From assembly GCF_949987535.1 (NCBI RefSeq), contig NC_080064.1, positions 42,108,282 to 42,172,281 of the forward strand: a stretch of 64,000 nucleotides of DNA, given 5' to 3'. The notes under the pieces are model-generated. The model ran no database searches. It saw only the letters and a program-made list of their open reading frames with translations, and was not told the origin of the DNA. The position numbers were made by a program, and so were the translations under genes. The DNA is from Balaenoptera acutorostrata. Taxonomy: Eukaryota > Chordata > Mammalia > Artiodactyla > Balaenopteridae. This document shows, in pieces, positions 34,240 to 45,062 of the stretch (within the stretch, counting starts at the first letter, position 1; every line of letters starts with the position of its first letter).

Positions 34240-34540
34240 CTGAGGCCTGCTTATTCCCCTCTCCTGAGAAGGCTCTGAAATCCCGAGCCTGTTTTAATCT
34301 GACTCTTAATGGAACTCCTATTGATTGCATGAGGGATGTGTACAGGTTGGGGAGATGGGGTTACGCTCGCCTGTCTGTGCGTTATTGCTCATTTATTTCA
34401 CCCAACACGTATTTGGCTGGTGGACTTTGGCTGCGTCCTTGTTTAGGTACGTGTGTGTTTGTGTACTTCAGTCTGGGTGTGCCTCTGTAGGTGAGGCCTA
34501 CAGAGGTGTGCTTGTGTCCTTAATCCATGAGGACAGTAAT
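34240..34540. other. Intergenic DNA, nothing recognised
   Basis: A GTGTGT-rich patch lies at 34449-34475. No coding or repeat signature otherwise. Confidence 0.35.
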
Positions 34541-34544
34541 TATG

Positions 34545-34640
34545 TCTATCCATTCCCCATTCAGGCCCAGCACCCCGCCTATTGCTTGACACATGGTAGG
34601 CACTCAATAAATATTTGTTAAATGAACATTAAGTGAATGT
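34545..34640 (+). repeat. L2 LINE 3' terminus, sense
   Basis: ACACATGGTAGGCACTCAAT followed by AAATATTTGTTAAATGAA is the L2 end. Confidence 0.8.
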
Positions 34641-34719
34641 GCCCACATTTCTTCGTGAGGCCTGTGGTTTTGTCTGTATGGGCTCATATCCGTGTGACTT
34701 ACTTGTGTGGGACCTTCAG

Positions 34720-34805
34720 GGTAGGAACTATCCCTAATCTACTGTGCTTCATACAGTGCCTGACACACCGAAGCCACTCGGTAATTATTTGTTGAGTGAA
34801 TATGT
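34720..34805 (+). repeat. L2 LINE 3' terminus, sense
   Basis: ACAGTGCCTGACACACCGAA then TAATTATTTGTTGAGTGAAT. This is a second L2 terminus within 100 bases of the previous one, so it is a separate or duplicated copy. Confidence 0.7.
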
Positions 34806-34814
34806 CTGTGGGTT

Positions 34815-35165
34815 TCCACATATTTTTTTTTAATCAAGGTAAAATTTGCATAATATAAAATTAATCAATTTGAGTGTATAGTTCAGCAGCACTTAGTATA
34901 CATTCACAATGTTGTACAATCATCGCCTCCATTCTAGTTCCAAAACATTTTCATCATCCCAAAAAGAAATCTTGTACTCATGAAGCAGTCACTCCACGTG
35001 CCCCTCCCCCCAGCCCCGGGCAAACACTAATCTGCTTTCTGTCTCTATGGATTTACCTATTCTTGATATTTCATATAAATACAATCATATAACTTTTTGT
35101 GTCTGGCTCCTTTCACTTAGCATAATATTTGCGAGGTTGTCCATATATGTTTTTACATCTGTGTG
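34815..35165 (-). repeat. L1 LINE fragment, antisense
   Basis: AAGGTAAAATTTGCATAATA, ATTCACAATGTTGTACAATC, CTAATCTGCTTTCTGTCTCT and CACTTAGCATAATATTTGCG are the reversed end of an older L1 subfamily, distinct from the L1 at 24828. Confidence 0.85.
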
Positions 35166-35264
35166 TATTTAAGTCATAGGTGTGTGTTCACGTGTGGGAT
35201 ATTTGGCACCACTGCTGTGTCCCTTGCACAGGGCGTGACAATGAACAGCTGGGCAATGAGGAAG

Positions 35265-35655
35265 ACTTCGTTTGCCATTCCTCCATCCCCTTTCCTGCCT
35301 GGTACCACCAAGCCTTTGCGTAGTCTGTTCCTCAGCCCAGATCACCTTTCCTCACTCCCACCTCTGCTATTGCCAGGCTACTCCGAATGATTCCTTGGTG
35401 ATCTGTCCAAGTGTTATCTACTCCAGGCAGACTTTCCTGACCCCAGGCTGGGTTGCAAGATCCTCCTCTGGTCTCCCACTGCCCCTGTGCTTTCTTTTGT
35501 CACTGCGCTGCCCCACTGTGCAGTCACTGTCAGTCTACTTGCCTCTCTCCCTCTACTGGATCACGGCCTCCTAAAGGACGGGGGCTGTATCTTCTTCACC
35601 TTGGCAGTCCCAGTGCTTCACATGTTTAGCTTAGAGTGAGTGGCCCATAAGTGTC
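35265..35655 (+). repeat. L2 LINE 3' end, sense
   Basis: CAGACTTTCCTGACCCCAGG, CTTTTGTCACTGCGCTGCCC and AGGACGGGGGCTGTATCTTC give the L2 3' UTR in order. Confidence 0.8.
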
Positions 35656-35674
35656 GGTTAAAAGAATGAATGGT

Positions 35675-36085
35675 TTTTTAGTAAAAGACATTCCACGTAG
35701 AGAGAACAGCCTGTACGAAAGTCCTGAGGCATGAGAGGATGCGTTCATTTTCAAAAACTGCAGCAGTTTCGTATGATTTGAACCCTGGTGTGTGTGAATG
35801 AGGAGGAAAGTGAGAATTTATATAAGAAGCAAGAAGTGGGAATGCGTCTATCATGAACCACGCTGAAGACAGTGGGAAGTCCCAGGAAGGTTTAAGCAAG
35901 GGCGTGACATGGTCAGATTTATGCGCTAGAATAATCCATCTAGTTATTAGGGGGAGGATGGCTTGGAGAGGACCAGAATGCATGAGGGCAGACCATTTAG
36001 GAGATTGTTGCAGCAATAGGCAAGTAACAACGCTCGCTTAGTCCAGAGTGGTGGTAGTGGAACTGGAAACGGACTTGAGCAGTGC
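35675..36085 (-). repeat. L2 LINE, antisense
   Basis: AGAGAACAGCCTGTACGAAA, AAGGGCGTGACATGGTCAGA and GGAGATTGTTGCAGCAATAG are reversed L2. It is opposed to the sense copy that ends at 35655. Confidence 0.75.
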
Positions 36086-36089
36086 TCAG

Positions 36090-36500
36090 CAAAGTGTGGT
36101 CTGTGAACTGGGGCTGGTCCGTGAGCTATAACCAGTCCGTAATGACAGAAGTACAAAAAGGGAAAGGTGAGAGTAGGGACTTAGAAACCTTTATAGCAAT
36201 CTGATATTGCTGAGATGTTTTTATTATATTTTACAAGAGTGTTGGTCCAAAACATAGCAGAAATGGAAAAATAAAAGGTCCTTCACCACAGATAGTTTAG
36301 AGGACATGCTAATGAATGGGACATGTTAGGGAGTGGGAGAGAGGAAGCAGGGATGTCCCCTGAAAGACTGTCAATGACACAGGCCATGTCTGAAGCATCT
36401 CTGTGCCCTCAGGACCCCTTGGGGAGGAAAGGAAGTCCCAGGGTTCATCAGGAGTTGATGCTCCTGAACAATGCCAAGGCTCCCACAGAATGCCAGGAAA
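36090..36500. other. Intergenic DNA with a possible DNA-transposon trace
   Basis: GTGTGGTCTGTGAACTGGGG and CTGGTCCGTGAGCTATAACC near 36094-36132 recall Charlie-type elements, but I cannot assign them. No gene. Confidence 0.3.
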
Positions 36501-36502
36501 GG

Positions 36503-36866
36503 TATCTTAGTCTGTTTGTGCTGCTATAACAAAATACCAGACTGGGCAGCTTAAACAACAACAACAAAAAATTATTTCTCACAGTTCTGGAGGCTGACAA
36601 GTCTGAGATCAAGGCACTGGCAGATCTGGTGTCTGGTGAGAGCCTGCTTCCTGGTTCATAGAGAGTCATCTTCTTGCTGTGTCCTCACATGGAGGAAGGG
36701 GCAAGGGAGCCCTCTGGGGTCTCTTTTATAAGGTCACTAAGCTCATTCATGAGGGCTCTGCCTCATGATCTAATCACTTCCCAAAGGCCCCACCTCCAAA
36801 TATCATCACACTGGGGGTTAGTTTTCAAAGTATGAATCTTGGGGTGACACAAATATTCAATCTATA
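36503..36866 (-). mobile_element. MaLR/MLT1-type solo LTR relic, antisense
   Basis: CTTAGTCTGTTTGTGCTGCT, then TTATTTCTCACAGTTCTGGA, CTTGCTGTGTCCTCACATGG and CTAATCACTTCCCAAAGGCC are classic reversed MLT1 LTR text. No internal genes accompany it. Confidence 0.85.
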
Positions 36867-36896
36867 TAAAAAGGGAGGACAAAAAGCTGGGCCCAG

Positions 36897-37198
36897 GGGG
36901 CTTCCCTGGTGGCGCAGTGGTTGAGAATCTGCCTGCCAATGCAGGGGACACGGGTTCGAGCCCTGGTCTGGGAAGATCCCACATGCCGCAGAGCGGCTGG
37001 GCCCGTGAGCCACAACTACTGAGCCTGCGCGTCTGGAGCCTGTGCTCCACAACAGGAGAGGCCGCGATGGTGAGAGGCCCGCGCACCACGATGAAGAGTG
37101 GCCCCCACTTGCCACAACTAGAGAAAGCCCTCGAGCAGAAACGAAGACCCAACACAGCCAAAAATAAAAATTAATTAATTAATTAATTAATTTAAAAA
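36897..37198 (+). mobile_element. CHR-type SINE
   Basis: GGCTTCCCTGGTGGCGCAGT head, box B GGTTCGAGCCC, tail with an (AATT)n run at 37170-37191 and poly(A). Perfect 16-bp target-site duplication AAAAAGCTGGGCCCAG at 36881-36896 and 37199-37214. Confidence 0.94.
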
Positions 37199-37404
37199 AA
37201 AAAGCTGGGCCCAGAAAGAAAATGGGATCTGAGTCTAGGTGGTCAGGATCCACAGAGGAGTCCAGCCGCGTTTCCTTCTCTATTTTCCCCCAGCTTTGCC
37301 CTTGCTCTGCTTAAAGGCACAGGACAGCATGAGCTTCTATAGAGACTAGGAGGCATCATGGACCCTCCCTTGTCCCACACTTAATCAGCCACCAAGCACG
37401 GCGA

Positions 37405-37640
37405 TCTCAAGAGGCAGTAGAGTGTGAGGTTGAGAGCATGAACTCTGGAGCCAGACTGCCTGACTTTGAATCCTGTCGCCACCACTTACTAGGCATATAA
37501 CCTGGAATATGACATATACCCCTCCGGGCCTGTTTCTTTGGGTTATTGTGAGAACTAAATGAGTCATATGTCAAGTGCTTAGAGCGGTGCTTGGCATATG
37601 GTGAGAGCTCTGTGTGTTTGCTGTTATGGTTAAGGTTATT
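37405..37640 (+). repeat. MIR SINE, sense, near full length
   Basis: GCATGAACTCTGGAGCCAGA, CTGCCTGACTTTGAATCCTG, TGTGAGAACTAAATGAGTCA and GTGCTTGGCATATGGTGAGA cover MIR end to end. Confidence 0.88.
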
Positions 37641-37644
37641 ATAT

Positions 37645-38335
37645 TGGTTGCTTCTACTTCCTCAGTGTCACCCAGGCAAACCTGCCCCTCTTTCCATGCC
37701 TTGTTCTACTGCCCCAATCCAGGCCACCACCATTTCTCCCCAGACACGGCAGCCCCCCACTCCGTGGCCTCCATGTCTTCCACTGGACAGTCCTTTGCTC
37801 CACTCTGGCCCCAAAATGCTATTTCTGAACCATGAATCTGGCCATGTCACTTCCCTGCTTAAAACCCATCAGTGGCGCTCCACTGTCCCCAGGAAGAAGT
37901 CTAAGCTTGCAGACAGAACTCACAATGCCCTTCATGAGCCAGCTCTTTCCATCCTCTCACAGCCTCAGCATTTGCCTCAGTTGCCTCTGCCCTCTATGCA
38001 TCAGCCACCTGAGCACTTCTCAGCTCCCCAAATGGCTTTTGCATATTCTGATCTCTGTGCCTGGACACCATCCCCAACTCCTTTATCAAACCAGATGCTC
38101 TGTCTCCTTCAAGCCGCAGCTTCTGAGATGCTGTGCCTGACCCCCCAGGCAGAATTAGGAGCCCATGTTCTGTGTTCCCACAAGCCCTGTGCCTCCTTGA
38201 CATCGAGCTGACCACACAGTGTCTTATTCCTGTTTCACATCTGCCTCCCCAGACTTTGAGCTCCTCCAGGGTAGACTCTGGGCCTGACCCGTCTGTGCAG
38301 ATGCTCGACAAACCCACATAAAATGGTATTGAATT
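37645..38335 (+). repeat. L2 LINE, sense
   Basis: CACTTCCCTGCTTAAAACCC, ATCAGTGGCGCTCCACTGTC, TGACCCCCCAGGCAGAATTA and GAGCTCCTCCAGGGTAGACT follow the L2 coding end and 3' UTR. The 206-codon frame at 37591-38211 crosses this repeat and is not a gene. The first 200 bases are less certain. Confidence 0.75.
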
Positions 38336-38339
38336 GGAA

Positions 38340-38685
38340 CCAGCCCAGTATTGCATTTGAAGAGCCAGAAAGCAGAATCAAGTGTCTGGATCCAACTTCT
38401 CCAGGAGAGGCTCGTGCGTGGGCAAGGGGAGCATGAGATGTTCTTTTCTCACACCGTCCTCTTCCTGCTGCCAGCCCCCTCCTAGCCGCGTGAGTCTCGT
38501 GAGTTGACTCCAGATGGGATGGGCTTGGCAGTGGCTGCCGGGCTGTGTGCCCTCCAGCCGTGGGCGCCCAGGAAACACTTGCTGAAAGGAGCTGAGCGCC
38601 ACCCAAGCAGTCCAGCCCTCCAACTCCTACCACGGGGCCTCGGAGGCAGGAGTAGGTGGCAAGCAGAAGGTAGGTCACCTGAATC
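38340..38685. other. GC-richer intergenic DNA, nothing recognised
   Basis: No splice or promoter signature. Open frames on both strands reflect GC content. Confidence 0.35.
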
Positions 38686-38947
38686 TACAATATCTCTATG
38701 AAATGGAGTCAATAATCCCTACTGTACCGGTCGTCAGGGGCAGTCAAGGAGGTCACAGATGTGGGCACATAATGGGCACTTTCTACTCTTGCTAAACCCC
38801 TGTTAACTTTCTTGGTATCACAGAGGGAAACTGAGGTGAAGAGAGTGAGGAAAAGCACAACTTTGGGTAGGATCCCACTTCATTGCAGCGTAGATGGGAA
38901 GGTTCTCCGCAAATGTACAATATCTTCCAAGGACCTGGCCTGTTTTT

Positions 38948-39283
38948 TTTTTTTTTTTAAAGTTTTACTTGATTTTATTTATTTATTTATTTTACTTTTG
39001 GCTGTGTTGGGTCTTCGGTTCGTGCGAGGGCTTTCTCCAGTTGCGGCAAGCGGGGGCCACTCTTCATCGCGGTGCGGGGACCGCTCTTCATCGCGGTGTG
39101 CGGGCCTTTCTCTATCGCGGCCCCTCCCGTCGCGGGGCACAGGCTCCAGACGCGCAGGCTCAGCAATTGTGGCTCACGGGCCCAGCTGCTCCGTGGCATG
39201 TGGGATCTTCCCAGACCAGGGCTCGAACCCGTGTCCCCTGCATTAGCAGGCAGATTCTCAACCACTGCGCCACCAGGGAAGCC
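38948..39283 (-). mobile_element. CHR-type SINE, reverse, with internal 24-bp duplication
   Basis: T-rich tail first, head CCACCAGGGAAGCCC last. Perfect 14-bp target-site duplication CCTGGCCTGTTTTT at 38934-38947 and 39284-39297. TCTTCATCGCGGTG occurs twice, starting at 39061 and 39085; the other complete copies in the window have it once. Confidence 0.93.
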
Positions 39284-39424
39284 CCTGGCCTGTTTTTAAA
39301 AGCCCCCGTGGGTGGTAAACTTGGGCACTGATTCGTAATGTTTAGGAAGCAGAGATAAGCAGTTCAGGAAACATAGGGTTGTGTGCATATGGAAGGGAAG
39401 TGAACTGAAACACTCTTGCCGACA

Positions 39425-39675
39425 AGAGCTAACACTTATAGAGAGTACTTACTACGGACAAGGACTGTTAAGTGCTTTATGTGTATAATCTTATTTAAGC
39501 CTCACACTAGCCCTAAAAGGACGGTATCATTATTATTATTATTATTATTCCCTTTTTACAGATGAGAAAACTAAGTCAGAGGTTGTTAAGTAAGTTGCCC
39601 AAGGACCCATTAATGCAGAGCCAGGATTTGAACCCAAAGCTATCTGATTCCCAAGCCCTTACTCTTTCCATCCTG
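39425..39675 (-). repeat. MIR SINE, antisense, with (ATT)n tail
   Basis: GAGAGTACTTACTACGGACA, (ATT)n at 39529-39549, CCCTTTTTACAGATGAGAAA and GCCAGGATTTGAACCCAAAG run through a nearly complete reversed MIR. Confidence 0.88.
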
Positions 39676-39679
39676 CACT

Positions 39680-40471
39680 GGATGTTGTCATTGGTCTTCA
39701 GCCCTACACCTGCTGTTCTATACTCTTCTGTGCACCATTAGGGCTGGAAACCTGAGAACTACATGTTTCAAGCCTCCATGCCAGCTGGGTTCCAGTCTGG
39801 TTCTGCAGTTGGAAGGCACACATGAGCCATAAGAAGACAGGAAGAAAACTGAAGCCATTTTCAGCTTCCATCCCTGCGAGAGTATGAACTCTTGGATTCC
39901 AGGAGCTGTACTGACATCGGCTCCGTGAGTGTCGGCAGGGGTGCAGCCTCCACTCTCCCCCTTTTACTTCTCCAGACTGAGGAGCAGTAATGCCTTCCTT
40001 TCAGTAACTGATTTCTGGGGATCATCCCCTTTAATCCCCTTTTACTCTCCAGCCCGTCCAATAGCTTTGTAACAAAGTCTCTCTGCTTAAAATATCTAGA
40101 GGGGTTTGCTTCTCGACTAGACACCTGCTGACACGGTATCGCTCTTAGTACCCCTTTAATCAGAATGAATAACCAGTTATATATAGAATCAAGGTATCAG
40201 CCGAGCAGGCTGAAGGCTAAGCTGAGGCCTCTGGCAGACAATGGAGATCCATCGGGGAAACTGAGGCAAGCATCCACTGGGCCAACACCAAGAAAGGAGG
40301 TTGCAGGTCAGAGGGCTCCCAGCAGGTATCCAGCATGCTAGGCTCAGTCTGTGAGCCTAATTCTAGAACCCACCCACTACTGAGGCTGAGCCCCAAAGCA
40401 TCCCACCAGAATCAGGATGGCTCAGGGCCTGAGTGCCTTGGGGCTGGCAGCTGAGCAGGCTAGGAGATGAG
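39680..40471. other. Intergenic DNA, nothing recognised
   Basis: No exon or named repeat. The short reverse open frame at 39861-40124 has no domain. Confidence 0.4.
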
Positions 40472-40481
40472 AAGCCAACAG

Positions 40482-40795
40482 GGGACTTCCCTGGTGGCGC
40501 AGTGGTTGAGAATCTGCCTGCCAATGCAGGGGACACGGGTTCGAGCCCTGGTCTGGGAAGATCCCACATGCCACGGAGCAACTAGGCCCATGAGCCACAA
40601 TTACTGAGCCTGCGCGTCTGGAGCCCGTGCTCCGCAACAAGAGAGGCCGCAATAATGAGAGGCCTGCGCACCGCGATGAAGAGTGGCCCCCACTTGCCAC
40701 AACTAGAGAAAGCCCTCGCACAGAAACGAAGACCCAACACAGCCATAAATAAATAAATAAATAAAAATTAAACTAAAAAAAAAAAAAAAAAAAAA
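40482..40795 (+). mobile_element. CHR-type SINE
   Basis: GACTTCCCTGGTGGCGCAGT head, box B GGTTCGAGCCC, (AAAT)n then a run of more than 20 A. Perfect 10-bp target-site duplication AAGCCAACAG at 40472-40481 and 40796-40805. Confidence 0.94.
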
Positions 40796-40909
40796 AAGCC
40801 AACAGAATATCTTCTCCCAGCCTCCACTACCCCTAGACACTCACATACTCTGGGTTGACTGCTCTCTTCATTTGGGAACTTGACTGAGAACAAGCTTTGG
40901 AAATTTTAC

Positions 40910-41115
40910 AAACCTGAGTCCACATTCCTGACCAGCTAGTTCTGTTAATCACTTACTCAGCCCCTACACCACCCTAGCCTCAGACTCCTTGCTTATCAAA
41001 TGGGGGCTGTCATGCCCACCGCACAAGGGTGAGGATTAAGGGAGATAATGTATGTGAAGTACCTAGCTGAGCTCCTGGCCAGTTGCGGATGCTAAGTAAC
41101 TGTGCATTCCCACTC
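40910..41115 (+). repeat. MIR SINE, sense
   Basis: CCTTGCTTATCAAATGGGGG, GAGGATTAAGGGAGATAATG and TATGTGAAGTACCTAGCTGA are the MIR core and 3' part; the 5' part is weak. Confidence 0.7.
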
Positions 41116-41119
41116 CTTC

Positions 41120-41460
41120 TTACCCTGCCTAATAAGCTCCCTTATTTACTTATTTAACATATCCTGTGTGTGTGTCTCTCAAGCTCCATTATAAGGTCTG
41201 GGAAAGTAAAGACCGAGTTGTAGCCTTCCTTGCCTTACTCAGAGCACCTAGTTCATTTTAAAATAATCATATGTCTTTAATAATAAATAAACCTTCACAT
41301 TCATAAAAAATAAAATGAAGATGGGGAAAGAGAAATGAGGTTCCTCCATTCAGCCTGAATATGGTGCACTGAGAAAGACTGCAACTCTAGAATCTGCTCA
41401 ATTTATTTTAATATAATTATTGTTCTTTCCCCACCTTGCTCTGTCCTTCCCTCCCTTTCT
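41120..41460. other. Intergenic DNA, possible L2 trace
   Basis: CTCAAGCTCCATTATAAGGT near 41179 may be part of a sense L2 3' UTR. The remainder is AT-rich and unassigned. Confidence 0.35.
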
Positions 41461-41464
41461 TTCT

Positions 41465-41765
41465 CCCACAAATACTTATTTTCCAAGCCTTGGAAACACA
41501 AAGGTAAATAAGATATAGTCCTTACTCTGAGGAGTCCAGTTTCTAATGGGGGAGACATAGTGTAGACAGATGTCCACAACACATGGGTGCATATATGGTT
41601 CATTGAGATACGTGCCCACAGCAGAGACCAGCGCCATGACAGAGGGAAGCACAGTAGTGTGGAGGCCACAGAGGACACCTGAGCAGCCAGAGGAGGTTCT
41701 CTGGAAGAACTTACTCATGGGCTGGATCTTAACAGAAAAGTGGAAAAGAGCCACTTGCCAGGGGA
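41465..41765 (-). repeat. L2 LINE, antisense
   Basis: CACAAATACTTATTTTCCAA, CTCTGAGGAGTCCAGTTTCT and, near the end, CATGGGCTGGATCTTAACAG match a reversed L2. The frames of 71 to 99 codons on both strands are repeat-derived. Confidence 0.65.
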
Positions 41766-41779
41766 GGAGTGACAATATA

Positions 41780-41990
41780 CGGTAAAAGGAGTACAGCCAC
41801 CAGAGTCAAGCAGACTGTGGTTCAGAGTCTTCTCAGCTGTGTGGCCCAGGGTGACTCATGTACCCTCTATGGAACTCAGTCTCCTCTTCTGTAAAGTGGG
41901 GTAATAATACCTGCAGAAAACTTTATCATGGGTTTAATGGCAATACAGAAAGGACCTGGCATAAAGTAGGTGTCAGTGGATATTAGGTCC
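41780..41990 (+). repeat. MIR SINE, sense
   Basis: CAGCTGTGTGGCCCAGGGTG, CTCAGTCTCCTCTTCTGTAA and AAGGACCTGGCATAAAGTAG follow MIR order. Confidence 0.8.
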
Positions 41991-42139
41991 ATCCCACCAA
42001 CCACCACTGGGACAATGGCCTTTCCTAAGAGATAGGAGCTCAAAGCTAGAAGTGTGTGCAGCCGAGACACCTCTTGAATAAGCTTTGCTGTAGTTCTACA
42101 CGTGCAGTACCACTCCACACCTTCCCCAGTGGATCTCCT

Positions 42140-42840
42140 TCTGAACGGAGCTTATTGCTAATTATAAAACTAAAAACAGTGGATAATGAAGAATACAATC
42201 CCTGCCCCCAACTCCAACACACACAGCCTTGAGGTTAGAACCACTCAGAACAGAGTCAGGACAAGAGACTCCCCAGATTTCGGTGAGCCACTCTCAGCTC
42301 ACACCTCCTCTGCTTTTTTAGATTTGGGACACACAGCACAAGAAAAAAAATCCCTGACTTTTTTCCTCCCTTTTCAAACTGAACAAGTTCCTGAACTTGT
42401 CAAACATAAATGCAAAATTATGAAAAAACAATCATAAGTGAAAACTCCAGTTATTAAAATGTATGGGGACTAATTATTGATCTGATGATATGCTGAATAA
42501 AAAGAAAGCGACACGCTTGGATAAAGAGAAATCTTTTAAAGTCATAAATATGCATGTGTTTATTTTCCTCATCTACACTGGAAGCTGCGGTAGGGCTGTA
42601 TTGCCTAACAGATTAGAGGGGGTGACAATGCCATGTTAAGCCCGATGTGTGGTGTCTCTCTGCTCAGACTTATTAATTTCTGCCAAATTAAAACAAGGGC
42701 ACCCCCACCACCATGGTACACAGGAATGTGTAATGCAAATATGGAATGCCATTAGGAAGACTTTGCTGGGCGAGCCTGCACACTGGCCTCAAGTTGTTTC
42801 AAAGGAAACTGCTGGCACTCCCCACGGAAGGTGCTGCCAG
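42140..42840. promoter_or_regulatory. Candidate conserved non-coding element with octamer motif
   Basis: A repeat-free block. It has a TAATTA core (42159-42164), GACTAATTATTGATC near 42468, AAATATGCATGTG near 42546, and TTATTAATTTC near 42670. A perfect POU octamer ATGCAAAT (42733-42740) is flanked by two GGAATG boxes (42723-42728, 42743-42748), the TEAD core. The cluster suggests an enhancer; conservation and activity are not shown. Confidence 0.35.
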
Positions 42841-43039
42841 GAGGGGTAGCACCGTGTTTCTATTCCTGGAAGGGTGGCCCTCCGCACCAGCCCTGGCTTT
42901 CCCCCACAGACAGTCCTTGAACCTACCCACCCCCCCATGTCACACCACTGCCCTGCAACTCCCTTCCAAAAGGATTGCCGCCTCTCTGAACCTTGGTTTT
43001 CCCATCTGCAAACTGGGTCTTCTGGGTCTTCAGGAGACT

Positions 43040-43290
43040 TAGTATAATGGTGAGGAGCTGAGACTCCATCCAGAGTCAGGGAGACCCCACATTCTAGCTG
43101 CGTGATCCTGAGCTGTCTAACCTCTCTGAGCCTCTGTTTCGTCAGTTAAATGGGGAAACGACAGTCATGTTAACCCTATGGGACTGTCTGAGAATCAAAA
43201 AATACAATACACGAAAAGCACTTAGACGGAGCTAGGCTACATAGTAGATCCTCAATAATTTGTCAGCTATTGTTGTTATTATTGCCTTCC
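43040..43290 (+). repeat. MIR SINE, sense
   Basis: ACTCCATCCAGAGTCAGGGA, CTCTGAGCCTCTGTTTCGTC and TACATAGTAGATCCTCAATA cover MIR from 5' to 3'. Confidence 0.85.
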
Positions 43291-43499
43291 TCACAGTTAA
43301 ATTAAATCATGTAAAATATGTGAAAGCAATAAACATGATGCCTCTTCAAAATATTTTCTCAAATTTAAAAGAATGGCTCTACCGTCACTCCCTCAAAAAG
43401 ACCTCACAGCTCACAGATATGTTGGCCAGGCTGGCTGACCTCTGACTGTCAGGTCTGGGCCCCAGGACTTAGCATAAGGCCCAGCCCAGGAAAATGAGC

Positions 43500-43745
43500 A
43501 GAACAGCTAAAATTTACCAGACATTTGCTCTGCGGAAGGCTCTGGGCTAACCAATTCACAAACACAATCTCACTGAATCTAATAGTACTTCGTAAGGTAA
43601 GAAGAAGCACCACATAGTTTTATGTAGGCTCAGAGAAGTCAAGTCCCTTACCAGAAGTCACACAGCTACTGAGCAGTGGATTCTGACCAGACTCTGTGTC
43701 TTTCTTCCCCAGAGTTTTAATCACTTCAGAGCCTAACCTTAACCA
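43500..43745 (-). repeat. MIR SINE, antisense
   Basis: CCAGACATTTGCTCTGCGGA, CTCAGAGAAGTCAAGTCCCT and AGTCACACAGCTACTGAGCA are a reversed MIR. Confidence 0.8.
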
Positions 43746-43779
43746 CTACTTCTTAGAGGGGAGGGAGGGAGGAAGGAGG

Positions 43780-44082
43780 AGAAACTGCTTCGCTCGCCCC
43801 TCTCAGCTTTGACTAGGGCAGGGACATTTGTTGGGAAGCTGTTTCCAGCGTCCAAATGAAACGTGACCACAGCCTCAGCAGTTGCGGGTGAGGGGAGAGC
43901 AGGTGGTGGAACGGAGAGATGTTTCGGAAGGGGCGCCTTCAGGATCTGTTTGCTTGCTAAGTAAGGGAGTGCTGAGGGAGAGGGATGGACGGATGAGTAG
44001 ATAGTAGCGCTGCTGTCAGAAACGTGGACCGTGAATCGTCACCTTCGTCACTGCTCATCGTCACTGTCATCGTCGATAGAGA
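43780..44082. other. CpG-richer spacer with CGTCA repeats
   Basis: Unassigned sequence with more CpGs than the surroundings. At its end CGTCA occurs at 44037-44041, 44046-44050 and 44059-44063, with CGTCG at 44071-44075. CGTCA is the CREB half-site, but the run may simply be a degenerate trinucleotide repeat. Confidence 0.35.
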
Positions 44083-44084
44083 GA

Positions 44085-44215
44085 AGTCATTTCAGGCCAG
44101 GCACCGTACTAAGGGCTTTACATACATGATCCCATTCAGGCCTCACAACAAGCAACTCTGTAAGAAGGTATTACTATCCTCATTTTATAGATGAGAATAT
44201 GAAGGCTTCCAAGCA
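44085..44215 (-). repeat. MIR SINE, antisense, partial
   Basis: CAGGCACCGTACTAAGGGCT, CATGATCCCATTCAGGCCTC and TCATTTTATAGATGAGAATA are the 3' half of a reversed MIR. Confidence 0.75.
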
Positions 44216-44219
44216 ATAG

Positions 44220-44685
44220 CCTATTTGGGACACTTTACATTGAAAATGACTCGAACCTTATAAAATAAATATTTTACCAGCCCCTTTTAACCATGAAATA
44301 TATTCCCTGGCTACTCAGGCCCTCCCCCTGACATAAAGAGGTTGGGGTGTCCTATGCCCCTACTTTTACCCCACTGTCACAATCCCAGCATCCTGGGACC
44401 TGACTGTCCCTCCTAAAGTGTTCCTCAGGAACCTCTCCCAGCAAGTTTAGCAAGCCCACCTACAAACAGAACTTGAAGGCATCCAGGAGTTCTCAAAGGG
44501 GACAGGCAGATCAGCGTCTCCCCACCGATGTACCCAAATTTCTGATGTCCACCCAATGTCTACATTCCACTGTTACTGAATCCCCAAATTTCCCACCCCA
44601 CTGGATCAAGGACTCACTCTGCAGCCTGGGTGTCAGGCTCACAGCTACTTGGAGCCCTGGTCCCTGGAGAGCTACCACAATTGGG
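44220..44685. other. Intergenic DNA, nothing recognised
   Basis: No gene or named repeat; one 71-codon chance frame. Confidence 0.4.
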
Positions 44686-44689
44686 TAAA

Positions 44690-44840
44690 TGCAGCAGTTC
44701 TTTTGAAGGAGTAAGTTGAGGGCACTTAGCAAATCAACTTCCTAATGAATCTTTTCAGGTCTGGATGGAAGCTGTTCCGTTACTATGGAACTTGGCTTGA
44801 TTTGGAAATTAATGTGGTAATTTACAGCCACTCTGCCAGG
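44690..44840. promoter_or_regulatory. Candidate conserved non-coding element
   Basis: Repeat-free block with CTTCCTAATGAATCTTTTC near 44739 and GGAAATTAATGTGGTAATTT near 44804, both homeodomain-like. Short and speculative. Confidence 0.28.
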
Positions 44841-45062
44841 CAAGAAGATTAAAGGAGAGGGAGAGAGAGAATGAGGGGAGAGAGATGTGCAGTGGCAGAG
44901 CCTCAAGAGACACCAGCCTGGGGCATGTCTGGAGAGCTGGGCCACACACACTGGTACACTAGGATGGCTTCTGCCAGGCTGGGCCCACGTGGGTCACAGG
45001 CAGAGAAAGACACTCCTCAAAGCATATCTGAAGATTGATGTCCTAACTCCTCTTTAGGGATG

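Noticed and set aside
37591..38211. 206-codon forward open frame, second longest in the window
   Set aside because: It runs through a MIR end and a sense L2 with no domain, and L2 text such as CACTTCCCTGCTTAAAACCC underlies it.
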